Shown: one piece after another, positions 40,401 through 46,263 of the stretch
Position numbering within the stretch: the first letter of the stretch is position 1
How the letters are laid out: every line of letters starts with the position of its first letter
NCBI RefSeq assembly: GCF_001665875.1
Contig: NZ_LZTA01000038.1
Location: 248,001 to 312,000, forward strand
DNA length: 64,000 nt
Source: Mycobacterium sp. 852002-40037_SCH5390672
GTDB lineage: Bacteria > Actinomycetota > Actinomycetes > Mycobacteriales > Mycobacteriaceae
Reading direction: 5' to 3'
The notes under the pieces: generated by a model
Told to the model about the DNA's origin: nothing
The model's input: only the letters and a program-made list of their open reading frames with translations
Databases searched by the model: none
Program-made: the position numbers and the translations under genes

Positions 40401-42476
40401 CTGGCCCCCACCGAACGCGGCGCCATTGACAACCTGCGGCTGACCGAAGTGGACGTGGCGCCCCCGGACGCGGGCTACGTGCAGGTCCGGGTGGAGGCCT
40501 CGGGCCTCAACTTCCGCGATGTGCTCAACGTCCTCGGCCTCTACCCGGGCGACCCCGGGCCGATCGGTGGAGACTTCGCGGGTGTCGTCACCCAGCTGGG
40601 CGAGGGCGTCGCCGGAGTCGAGGTGGGCCAGCGCGTCTACGGCTTCATGCAGGGGGCGTTCTCCAGCCGGTTCAACGTGCCTGCCCAGTTGCTGGCGCCG
40701 ATCCCGGACGGGGTGAGCGCGGTCGAGGCGGCGACGATTCCCGCTGCGGCGCTGACGGTTCGGCTCGCGTTCGACTGGGCGCAGCTGAAGCCCGGCGAGC
40801 GTGTGCTCATCCACGCCGCCAGCGGTGGTGTCGGCCTGGCGGCGATTCAGATGGCACAGCAGTGTGGTGCCGTCGTCTTCGCCACGGCCAGCACCTTCAA
40901 ACGTGCGACGTTGCGCAAGTTGGGTGTGGAGCACGTCTACGACTCGCGCACAACGGATTTCGCCGACCAGATCCTGGCTGATACCGATGGTGCCGGCGTC
41001 GACGTGGTGCTCAACAGCCTGACCAGTGAGGGATTCCTCGAAGCGACCGTGCGGGCCACCGCCCACAATGGCCGCTTCGCTGAGATCGCCAAACGTGACA
41101 TCTGGACGCCTGAGCAGATGGCGCAGGCTCGTCCCGACATCGCCTACGAGATCGTGGCGCTGGACACCGTGACCTTCCAGGAGCCCGAACGTATTCGGAG
41201 CTTGCTGATGGAGGTCTCGGAAGGATTGGCCAAGGGCGAGTGGACACCGCTGCCCGCCGAGATTTACCCGCTGACCGAGGCGAGGGCCGCATTCCGCCGG
41301 ATGCAGCAAGCGCGGCACATCGGAAAGATCGTGGTTCAGACACCGAATCCGCTGCAGCCCCAGGCGGATCGGAGCTACCTGATCACCGGCGGACTCGGTG
41401 CGATCGGTCTGCACACGGCGTCGTATCTGGCTCAACTCGGTGCGGGTGACATCGTGTTGACCAGCCGGCGCGCGCCCGGTGCGGACGTGCAACAGGCAAT
41501 CGACGAGATCGCCGAGCGCTACAAGTGCCGCATCCACGTGTTCTGCGCCGATGTCGGCTCGGAGTCCGACGTCGCGAAGCTGTTGGAGCGCATCCGCGCG
41601 GAGTTGCCCCCGTTAGCCGGTGTGGCACATTTGGCGGGGGTGCTCGACGATGCGCTGCTGTCCCAGCAGAGCCTGGAGCGATTCCGAACAACCTTGACGC
41701 CCAAGGCGTTCGGCGCGTGCCATTTGGACAGATTGACGCAGGACGACGATCTGGACTTCTTCATCGTGTCCTCCTCGGTGTCGAGCTTGTTCGGTTCGCC
41801 CGGTCAGTCCAACTACGCGACCGCCAATGCCCTGCTCGACGGCCTGGTCGCGCGGCGAAGGGCGCAAGGCTTGCCGGCCACCGGCGTCAACTTCGGTCCC
41901 TGGGCCCAGGGTGGCATGGCCTCTTCGGAGGCCGCGACCGCCAATATCAGTGCGCAGGGCCTGATTCCGCTGGAACCGGCGGCCGCGCTCGGTGCCCTCG
42001 CCGAGGTCGTGGCGAATGGAACGGGCCAGGCCACCGTGCTCAAGGCCAACTGGCAGCGTGCCGCGAAGGTGCTGGGCAGTTCGCGCCCACCGATCCTCGA
42101 CCTCGTGTTGCCCAGTGCCGTCGGAGAGGTGACCGGTGACAGCGAATTGCTCAAGCAGCTGATGGAGATTCCGGTGCCGCAGCGCGCCGGCTTCGTGACC
42201 GAATTCCTTCAACGGGAGGTGCAGAACTTCCTGCGGCTCGCGTCGCCGCCCGCCGCAAGCAGTCGGTTCCTGGACCTGGGTACGGATTCACTGATGGCGA
42301 TCGAACTCCGCAACCGGCTGCACAGTCAGTTCGGCGGCAAGTTCACGATCAACGCGACAGCGGTCTTCGACTATCCGACCATCGGGGGCCTTGCCGAATA
42401 TCTCGTGGGTCAGCTGTCCGAGGCGGACTCAGAGCCGGGCGAGGCGGAATCGATTGCCGCGCCAGAGTCCAACTGA
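31431..42476 (+). CDS. pks: bimodular type I polyketide synthase of the trehalose polyphleate locus
   Basis: 3681 residues from ATG 31431 (MPSVKGLEEPASG), with GAGAGGAC upstream. Module 1: KS (Cys184, DTACSSS), AT (Ser642, GHSVGQY), KR (GGLGAIG near 1194, Tyr1337) and ACP (Ser1508). Module 2: KS (Cys1744), AT (Ser2211), DH (His2509 in DHVIYGTVVVP), ER (HAASGGVGLAAIQ near 3127), KR (Tyr3462) and ACP (Ser3620). Both AT domains have HAFH, predicting malonyl-CoA. There is no thioesterase. Module 1 has no DH: the AT-KR linker is only structural. Alternating use would leave one unreduced position every four carbons, matching the spaced double bonds of phleic acids. Size and gene order match the trehalose polyphleate Pks as I recall it. 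Confidence 0.92.
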   Translation: MPSVKGLEEPASGFAIVGYAARFPGAADADEFWDVLRHGRDVVSEVPQDRWDVDEFFDPEPGAPGKVVTRRAGFVDDVTGFDAPFFGMSTREVRLMDPQHRILLETAWRAVEHSGTAPTDLANSNTGVFVGLATHDYLGMVSDELTYAEIEAYLAIGTSNAAAAGRISYRLGLQGPAVAVDTACSSSLVAIHQACQALRLGECDLALAGGANVLLTPATMITFSSAHMLAPDGRCKTFDAAADGYVRGEGCGVIVIKRLEDAIRDGDRIRAVIRGSAINQDGASGGLTVPNGVAQQRVIADALKRANLEPRDIGYLEAHGTGTSLGDPIEAQAAGAVLGAGREPGRPLLMGSVKTNIGHLEAAAGIAGVIKVILSLENELLPQHLHFQNPSPHIPWDRLAVQVVQEATAWERNGEPRIAGISSFGFAGTNAHVILEEAPEQTKPVLAAPVPLDHPGDRRFSILPLSARTPAALARLAADYRSWLSAHPEATLRDVCFTAGAGRAHLEQRAALVVNSRESAMELLGALAEDRPAPGLFRGESHDPPKTAWLFTGQGSQYPGMAQELFDTEPVFAETLNHCAAAVAGVLEKPLLDVIFGADSPDGDATLQQTSYAQPALFAVEMGLARLWQSWGFEPDVVLGHSVGQYSAACVADVLSLEDGALLTAERGRLFGSLPAGGRMVAVFTAAERVERLTDDCPAVSVAAYNGANTVLSGPAADLEQAVAGLTADGIRCDWLDTSHAFHSALLDPILDEFESFAGQFDFKAPQRILIDNRTGAALGRSVKLDGAYWRRHARQPVEFAKSVRTLAELSCKVLLEIGPRPVLTASALSAWPDPATAPRAIPSLRRNTADHRQITEAVADAYVLGHLPDFDALRQAHTQKLDLPTYPFERRQYWFRNDRERPEQRQDVDAPRTEAVRLLEDGRIQELATLIDGVSGDDQTVQVLTKLAAQHNQQRTTRPVANDRYEIRWDKTTTPPSRAEVVGESSWIIVGDDTDSVQPLVDWLTARNQRHRVVGLPASDADEEQLVGALRAAAADDSTLRIVHVAALAAGTTPTMRSLLRTQHRILGGTRRLFRAAFAAELRSPIWIVTRGAQRVTDTDTVAPHQSCLWGFGRAASLELPQVWGGLADLGAGTAGEWSRLMDRISTPRDSVAREDQLALRDEAVYVPRLVRRTEPSRGAPLQIRDNATYLVTGGLGAIGLEIAGYLAANGAGHLVLTSRRAPTDAVQQRIDALGEAHGCQIRVVTADVADAHDVARLLAGVQAELPPLAGIVHAAGEVGTTPLSALEDAEVDRVFAGKVWGAWHLSEAAADLQLDFFISTSSIASVWGGFGQSAYSAANAFLDGLAWRLREQGILGVSVNFGPWSAGMADAESRARLDQRGIRTLAPADALAGLADVVATAPAQGPAHAVVARVDWDRFLPLYQQAGRRAFLAELEREVPSLMNTAGPSATPAGKTPLVERLTSAPVLQRKKLLTDYLRDAVAEVTRVDAAEIREDAGFFDLGMDSLMAVELRRRIEQGVGKQVPATLAMDHPRLSDVADYLLGEVLELGDQASSKPRPQPTAEVTTRTDEPIAIVAVSCRFPGAPDPEAFWEVLSGGVDAIREVPEDRFDIDEFYDPDPDAPGKTYTRFGGFLDEIDGFDPEFFGISPREAVWIEPQQRLMLETVWEGLERAGLSPATLRGSRTGVFVGVAANEYAHLLSSESIDKIEPHFITGNALNAISGRVAFALGLEGPAVAIDTACSSALVAVHQACQALHSGDCDMALAGGVNVLLSPVTVVAASRARMLSPVGRCKTFDASADGYVRSEGCGILVLKRLSDAEREGDRICAVIASSAVNQDGASSGLTVPNGGAQQRLIGTALARAGLAGGDVDYLEAHGTGTPLGDPIEVQAAAAAYAGSRDADRPLLMGSVKTNIGHTESASGAAGLIKVVLSLQHDVLPQSLHFEEPSPHIPWDSLPVRVVDKAMPWRPNGRPRRAGVSSFGFTGTNAHVLVEEAPARAVSADGQIADNVATESASQAQPDQARVLALSARSPEALMALAQRYEAWLGSHPDADLAEVCLTAGTGRSHFEHRAALVVDSVAGARDALAELAENRLRPGVVRGEHAHHPTTAWLFTGQGSQYSAMARELFDTEPVFAETVTRCADAVNDILPHPLLEVLFATDRETGGEAGERLRHTSFAQPALFAVEMGLARLWQSWGIQPDVVLGHSVGQYAAACVAGVFSLEDGARLMAERGRMFGSLPEGGRMVAVFSDAKHVEEVAGEFPRVSVAAYNGPNTVLSGPGEDVEQIAAKFGDEGIRCTGLQTSHAFHSELLDPVLDEFEAYAAQLQFAAPSMPLVCNRTGAVLTSQTPLDAPYWRRHSRQPVQFAESVRTVAALGCSVLMEIGPQPVLTGAAVQVWPEHLAAPRAIVSLRKGVGDRRQIADALAAAYVGGHRLDFAALHDQPCRRIELPTYPFQRRRFWPKTSGIAVDGPAVSGILGNAKDLASGDSVYTSRLSVKSQPWLSDHVIYGTVVVPGATYAAMALAAVGTPARAKDVFFYEPIILPEKSSREVQLTLHPIQDGRESRFQVHSRPYGERGAEWSLNAEGTVVAGVDDIGDEPVSDGDPVDETLERLNRMRPQELFETFADLELAWGPTWSGSLKSLWLGEGEAIGDILVGEELAEQLGSEPMHPVLMDLCTGVAFPAFPALLAAEQGVNDLFLPLRYGQVMLREKMPRRFYCRARWHSSELNSETQVFDLDFVDRDGRQLGGIREFTVKRAPREALLRGLGGDATRLLYSLGWHEVPPPSREEAAEVTGTWLIAGFDELAATVPGCVPLDRSIDPEPLGQVLAQAAERGLPFTGVVWRSSGPNKEDGAGSENWAGRLETEITNLLSAVHAVQGGAVKLPGGLWIVTERAVATESGEQVDPVQAALWGFGRTTINEEPVLRAKLVDCDGSPEAVQALAHLLATPVDEPELAVRQGKLLASRLLPWSRSGHLTVPRAGDYVLAPTERGAIDNLRLTEVDVAPPDAGYVQVRVEASGLNFRDVLNVLGLYPGDPGPIGGDFAGVVTQLGEGVAGVEVGQRVYGFMQGAFSSRFNVPAQLLAPIPDGVSAVEAATIPAAALTVRLAFDWAQLKPGERVLIHAASGGVGLAAIQMAQQCGAVVFATASTFKRATLRKLGVEHVYDSRTTDFADQILADTDGAGVDVVLNSLTSEGFLEATVRATAHNGRFAEIAKRDIWTPEQMAQARPDIAYEIVALDTVTFQEPERIRSLLMEVSEGLAKGEWTPLPAEIYPLTEARAAFRRMQQARHIGKIVVQTPNPLQPQADRSYLITGGLGAIGLHTASYLAQLGAGDIVLTSRRAPGADVQQAIDEIAERYKCRIHVFCADVGSESDVAKLLERIRAELPPLAGVAHLAGVLDDALLSQQSLERFRTTLTPKAFGACHLDRLTQDDDLDFFIVSSSVSSLFGSPGQSNYATANALLDGLVARRRAQGLPATGVNFGPWAQGGMASSEAATANISAQGLIPLEPAAALGALAEVVANGTGQATVLKANWQRAAKVLGSSRPPILDLVLPSAVGEVTGDSELLKQLMEIPVPQRAGFVTEFLQREVQNFLRLASPPAASSRFLDLGTDSLMAIELRNRLHSQFGGKFTINATAVFDYPTIGGLAEYLVGQLSEADSEPGEAESIAAPESN

Positions 42477-42478
42477 TG

Positions 42479-42910
42479 TCAGGCGCTGATGTCGAAACCG
42501 GTGATGACCTTGGTTGGGCGGACCCGTACCAATAGTTCGCCGGGTGCGGAGTTGCGGCGGCCGAACTCCTCGGCCCGCTCGGCGCCCATGTAGCGGCCGC
42601 CGGTGCGGGTCGCGATGCGCAGCACGTCCTGCGGATCCTCCGTCACCGTCGCGACCCCCTGCACCTGCACAAACGAGTAGGGCGGGTGGGGGTCGTCGAC
42701 ACAGATCACGACTCGCGAATCACGGGCCAGCGCACGGCCTTTCGACGTGCCGCGGCCGGTGTTGAACGCCAGATGGCCATCGTCGACGACAAACCACACC
42801 GGGGCGACCAGGGGCCTGCCGTCGGCGGCAACGTACCCCAGCATCCCGGTACGGGTGCCGGCTGACAGGAACTCGATGACCCTCTCGGTCAACTCCGCGG
42901 GCTCGGCCAT
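42479..42910 (-). CDS. PPOX-class F420/FMN-binding split-barrel protein
   Basis: A 143-residue split-barrel flavin-fold protein (TGMLGYVAADGRPLVAPVWFVVDDG at the N-terminus, then GRGTSKGRALARDSRV). This pattern belongs to the FDOR-B group of mycobacterial F420-dependent or heme/biliverdin-binding proteins. The cofactor and substrate cannot be assigned from sequence. It is convergent with pks (two-base gap) and lies three bases downstream of a fadE stop-to-start junction on the same strand, so it is probably co-transcribed with the two acyl-CoA dehydrogenases. Confidence 0.78.
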   Translation of the reverse strand: MAEPAELTERVIEFLSAGTRTGMLGYVAADGRPLVAPVWFVVDDGHLAFNTGRGTSKGRALARDSRVVICVDDPHPPYSFVQVQGVATVTEDPQDVLRIATRTGGRYMGAERAEEFGRRNSAPGELLVRVRPTKVITGFDISA

Positions 42911-42913
42911 TCG

Positions 42914-44020
42914 TTACAGGCGGGCCAGGTCGTAGTCGCCGAGGTGGTCAATCAGATTGTGCAGGTGCTCACCCGAGGTGCCCAGCGTGTGTTCGATCGC
43001 GGTGAGCCGGGCGGCGTAGTGGCTGACCGGATATTCCACCGTCACCCCGATGCCGCCATGCATCTGGACCGACTCCTGCGCGATGTGCCGGCCCGAGCGG
43101 CCGACCTGCAGCTTGGCGCGCGAGGCGATCACCGGGTCGATGTCGCCGTCGGCGATCGACATGGCCGCATACAGGGTCATGCTGCGGGCCAATTCGAGCG
43201 AGACGTACATGTCGGCCGCGCGCTGGGTGAGCGCCTGGAATTTGTTGAGCGTGACGCCGAATTGCTTGCGGGTCTTCAGGTAATCGGTCGTCAGGCGCAG
43301 TGATTCCTCCATTGCGCCCAGCGCTTCGGCGCACAACGCCGACTGGATGCGCACGATGGCGTCGCGAATGGGGCCCGATGCGTCGATGGCCTCGCCAAGA
43401 GGTTCGGCGGGGGTGGAGTCCAGATCGATCTGGGCGCCGCGCTGTCCGTCGAACGTCCGGTACGGGTGCCTGGTCACCGATGCCGCATCGACCAGGAACA
43501 GACCGGTGCCGCCGCTCGGCAAGGCGGCGCTGACCACCAAGGTGTCCGCACAGTCCCCCGCGAGCACCGGGTTCTTCCGGCCGCTCAAGGTCCACGAATC
43601 ACCTTGCTGCGCAGCCTTGGTGACCACCTCGGTGGACGGCTTGCGCTGGCCCGGCTCGAGGTGGGCGAACGCCAGCAGTCGCTGTCCGCCCGCGACCTCG
43701 TCCAGCAGTTCCTTCTGCTCAGCGCTGCCCAGCTCGGCGATCAGCGCACCGGGGCCCAACGCGGCGTGCAGCACCGGTTCGGGGGCCAGCCGGCGTCCGA
43801 CCTCGTTGAGTACCACCATGATCTCGATCTGGCCGGACTCCTCCGGATCGAAGCCGAGGCCCAGAATCCCGGTGTCGGCGAGTTGATTCCAGACCTCGCG
43901 GCTCCAGCCGAGATCGGAGCCGATGATCTTGTTGCGGCTTTCTGGGTCATAGGTGCGCGACAGCAGGTCGCGGGTGGTGTCGCGGAGCAGGCTTTGCTCG
44001 TCGCTCAACTGAAAGTCCAT
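42914..44020 (-). CDS. acyl-CoA dehydrogenase subunit (FadE)
   Basis: A 368-residue acyl-CoA dehydrogenase fold: MDFQLSDEQSLLRDTTRDLL at the start, LKTRKQFGVTLNKFQAL and QMHGGIGVTVEYPVSHY in the C-terminal domain. The end lacks the usual catalytic-Glu motif (YEGTS), reading HTLGTSGEHLHN. It overlaps in context with a second fadE seven bases upstream, and such pairs in mycobacteria form alpha2beta2 enzymes that act on steroid or branched acyl-CoAs. This subunit is the likely non-catalytic or FAD-sharing partner. Confidence 0.85.
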   Translation of the reverse strand: MDFQLSDEQSLLRDTTRDLLSRTYDPESRNKIIGSDLGWSREVWNQLADTGILGLGFDPEESGQIEIMVVLNEVGRRLAPEPVLHAALGPGALIAELGSAEQKELLDEVAGGQRLLAFAHLEPGQRKPSTEVVTKAAQQGDSWTLSGRKNPVLAGDCADTLVVSAALPSGGTGLFLVDAASVTRHPYRTFDGQRGAQIDLDSTPAEPLGEAIDASGPIRDAIVRIQSALCAEALGAMEESLRLTTDYLKTRKQFGVTLNKFQALTQRAADMYVSLELARSMTLYAAMSIADGDIDPVIASRAKLQVGRSGRHIAQESVQMHGGIGVTVEYPVSHYAARLTAIEHTLGTSGEHLHNLIDHLGDYDLARL

Positions 44021-44027
44021 GGCTGCC

Positions 44028-45188
44028 TCACAATCCCAGAATCGTCGACGCGATGATGTTGCGCTGCACCTCGCTGCTACCGCCGTAGATCGACGTCTTG
44101 CGATAGTTGAGGTAGTGCGGCGCACTGTGTTGCGCCCAGGCCGGGGACGCAATGTCTTCGCCGTTGGCCGGCAGCGCATCCGGGCCGGCCACCTCGACGA
44201 GCAGTTCGGTGGCCGCCTGTTGCAACTGGCTGCCGCGCAGCTTGAGCACCGACGACGCCGGATTGGGCTGCCCGTTCGCGGAGTCGGTGACCACCCGCGA
44301 CTGGGTGAGTTCCAGTGCCAAGAGCTCGTTTTCGGCCTCGGCCAGCCGCGCCGCGAACAGCGGATCGTTGAGCACCCCGGTAGCCGCGGCGTGTTTCTTC
44401 ACCTCGGCGAGGCGCACCTTGGTCCGCCCCACACCCGCGATGCCGGTGCGCTCGTTGCCCAGCAGGAATTTTGCGTATGTCCAGCCCTGATTCTCTTCTC
44501 CGACAAGCTGATTGGCGGGCACTCGGACGTCTTCGAAGAAGACCTCGTTGATCTCGTGGCCGCCGTCGATCGTCTTGATGGGTCGCAGGGTGATGCCCGG
44601 CGTGTTCATGTCGAACAGCAGGAACGAGATGCCGGCCTGCCGCTTGGGCGCCTGCGGGTCGGTGCGGACCAGGCAGAAGATCCAGTCCGCGTACTGGCCG
44701 AGCGTGGTCCAGGTCTTCTGACCATTGACGACGTAGTTGTCGCCGTCGCGCACCGCGGTGGTGCGCAGCGACGCCAGGTCCGAACCCGCCTCGGGCTCGG
44801 AGAAGCCTTGGCACCACCAGATGTCGAGACTGGCCGTGGGAGGCAGGAAGCGTTGTTTGACCTCCTCCGAACCGAATTCGGCGATCACCGGGCCCACCAT
44901 CTTGGTGTTGAAGTTGAGCGGCTCCGGGACGCATGCCAGCTGCATTTCGTCGGCCCAGATCTGATGCTGGGTCGGCGTCCAGTCCTTGCCACCCCACTCG
45001 ACAGGCCAGTTCGGTACCGCCAGGCCGTGCTCGTGCAGGATCTTGTGGCTGGCGACGATGTCGTCGTGGTTCACTTCCGCCGAGCCCCGGCGCACCCGCT
45101 CGCGCACTTCCTCTGGGATCTTGGTCGTGTAGATGTTGCGAAGTTCGTCGCGGAATGCGGCTTCCTCGGGCGTGAGCGCCAGTTGCAT
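44028..45188 (-). CDS. acyl-CoA dehydrogenase subunit (FadE)
   Basis: A 386-residue acyl-CoA dehydrogenase with the FAD/substrate segment WWCQGFSEPEAGSDLAS and TTAVRDGDNYVVNGQKTWTT. At the C-terminus, where MCAD-type enzymes have YEGTS with the catalytic Glu, it reads IYGGSSEVQRNIIAS. The base may lie elsewhere, as in long-chain or heteromeric enzymes. AGGAGG precedes the ATG at 45188. It is first in a three-gene run with the second fadE and the flavin-fold gene. The 200 bases upstream, shared with comEA, hold no clear motif. Confidence 0.87.
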   Translation of the reverse strand: MQLALTPEEAAFRDELRNIYTTKIPEEVRERVRRGSAEVNHDDIVASHKILHEHGLAVPNWPVEWGGKDWTPTQHQIWADEMQLACVPEPLNFNTKMVGPVIAEFGSEEVKQRFLPPTASLDIWWCQGFSEPEAGSDLASLRTTAVRDGDNYVVNGQKTWTTLGQYADWIFCLVRTDPQAPKRQAGISFLLFDMNTPGITLRPIKTIDGGHEINEVFFEDVRVPANQLVGEENQGWTYAKFLLGNERTGIAGVGRTKVRLAEVKKHAAATGVLNDPLFAARLAEAENELLALELTQSRVVTDSANGQPNPASSVLKLRGSQLQQAATELLVEVAGPDALPANGEDIASPAWAQHSAPHYLNYRKTSIYGGSSEVQRNIIASTILGL

Positions 45189-45388
45189 GGCAGCCTCCTG
45201 TCGTTTCGGGGTGAGGGTGACGATGCAGCGTCCAGAGCTGTCTTCTGGCGATGCTGGTCGTTCGCTCGACTTCCATCTTGACCCATCCCTCGCGGGTCTC
45301 GTGCACAGCCTCGGGTTAATCCACAGTTCGGCCCGGCGGCGCGGTTGAGCGGTGCCGTTGTGGCGGTCCGCGGACCTACCGTCGGCCC

Positions 45389-46258
45389 ATGCGAACAGAA
45401 CTTCCGGCGGAGCGCCTGCAGCGGCGGCTCAACGCGGAACCGCAGAACGATGCGTCCCCCGAGCCCGAGGACGCCGGGTCGGCCTCGAGGGAGGACGCCC
45501 CGGATGACGACCAGAATTCGCTGCTGCCGCGGTGGCTTCCCGACGCGTCGCAGGACCGGGGCTGGGTCGCCAGGGTGCGTGCCGACCCCGGACGCGCCGG
45601 CGCTATCGGGTTGGCGATCGTGGCGGCGCTGGCGGTCCTGGTCACGGTGTTCACGTTGCTGCGCGACCGGCCGACGCCGGTGATGTCGGCCAAGCTGCCT
45701 CCGGTGGAGAAGGTCTCGACGGCCAGCCCCAGGTCATCGGCGAGTCCGGGTGCCGCACCAGCGCCGAGTCCCGACCGCCCGGTGGTGGTCAGCGTGGTTG
45801 GTCTGGTGCACACGCCAGGCCTGGTGACCCTGGCGCCGGGCGCGCGCATCGCCGATGCGCTGCAGGCGGCCGGCGGTGCGGTGAACGGCGCGGACACCAT
45901 CGGACTGAACATGGCCCGACCGCTCGGTGACGGCGAACAAATCGTGGTCGGGCTCGCACCCGTTCCGGGACAGCCGACGGCGCTGGGCAGCTCGGTGGCC
46001 ACCGGAACGACACCGACATCGAGGGCACCGACGCCCGGATCGGGATCGGTCAAGCCGAAGCCGGGCCAGGCGGTCGATCTGAATACCGCGACCGTTCAGG
46101 ACCTCGACGCCCTGCCCGGTGTCGGGCCGGTCACCGCCGCCGCGATCGTGGCGTGGCGGCAGGCCAACGGCAAATTCACCAGCGTCGACCAGCTGGCCGA
46201 TGTCGAGGGCATCGGGCCGGCGCGGCTGGAGAAGCTGCGCGCCCTGGTCCGTGTCTGA
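45389..46258 (+). CDS. comEA: ComEA-like DNA-binding membrane protein
   Basis: A 289-residue protein: a polar acidic cytoplasmic N-terminus, one membrane helix near residue 75-95 (AGAIGLAIVAALAVLVTVFTLL), a Pro/Ser/Thr linker, an SLBB domain (VVVSVVGLVHTPGLVTLAPG) and a C-terminal helix-hairpin-helix DNA-binding domain (VDLNTATVQDLDALPGVGPVTAAAIVAWR). In naturally transformable bacteria ComEA binds incoming DNA. Corresponds to Rv2415c. It is 5 bases upstream of comEC, so the two form an operon. Mycobacteria are not known to be generally competent. Confidence 0.9.
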   Translation: MRTELPAERLQRRLNAEPQNDASPEPEDAGSASREDAPDDDQNSLLPRWLPDASQDRGWVARVRADPGRAGAIGLAIVAALAVLVTVFTLLRDRPTPVMSAKLPPVEKVSTASPRSSASPGAAPAPSPDRPVVVSVVGLVHTPGLVTLAPGARIADALQAAGGAVNGADTIGLNMARPLGDGEQIVVGLAPVPGQPTALGSSVATGTTPTSRAPTPGSGSVKPKPGQAVDLNTATVQDLDALPGVGPVTAAAIVAWRQANGKFTSVDQLADVEGIGPARLEKLRALVRV

Positions 46259-46263
46259 CCCCG

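Noticed and set aside
45205..45260. MIRU-type repeat fragment upstream of fadE
   Set aside because: Only a short GACGATGCAG match; the rest of the unit is missing, so chance is likely.
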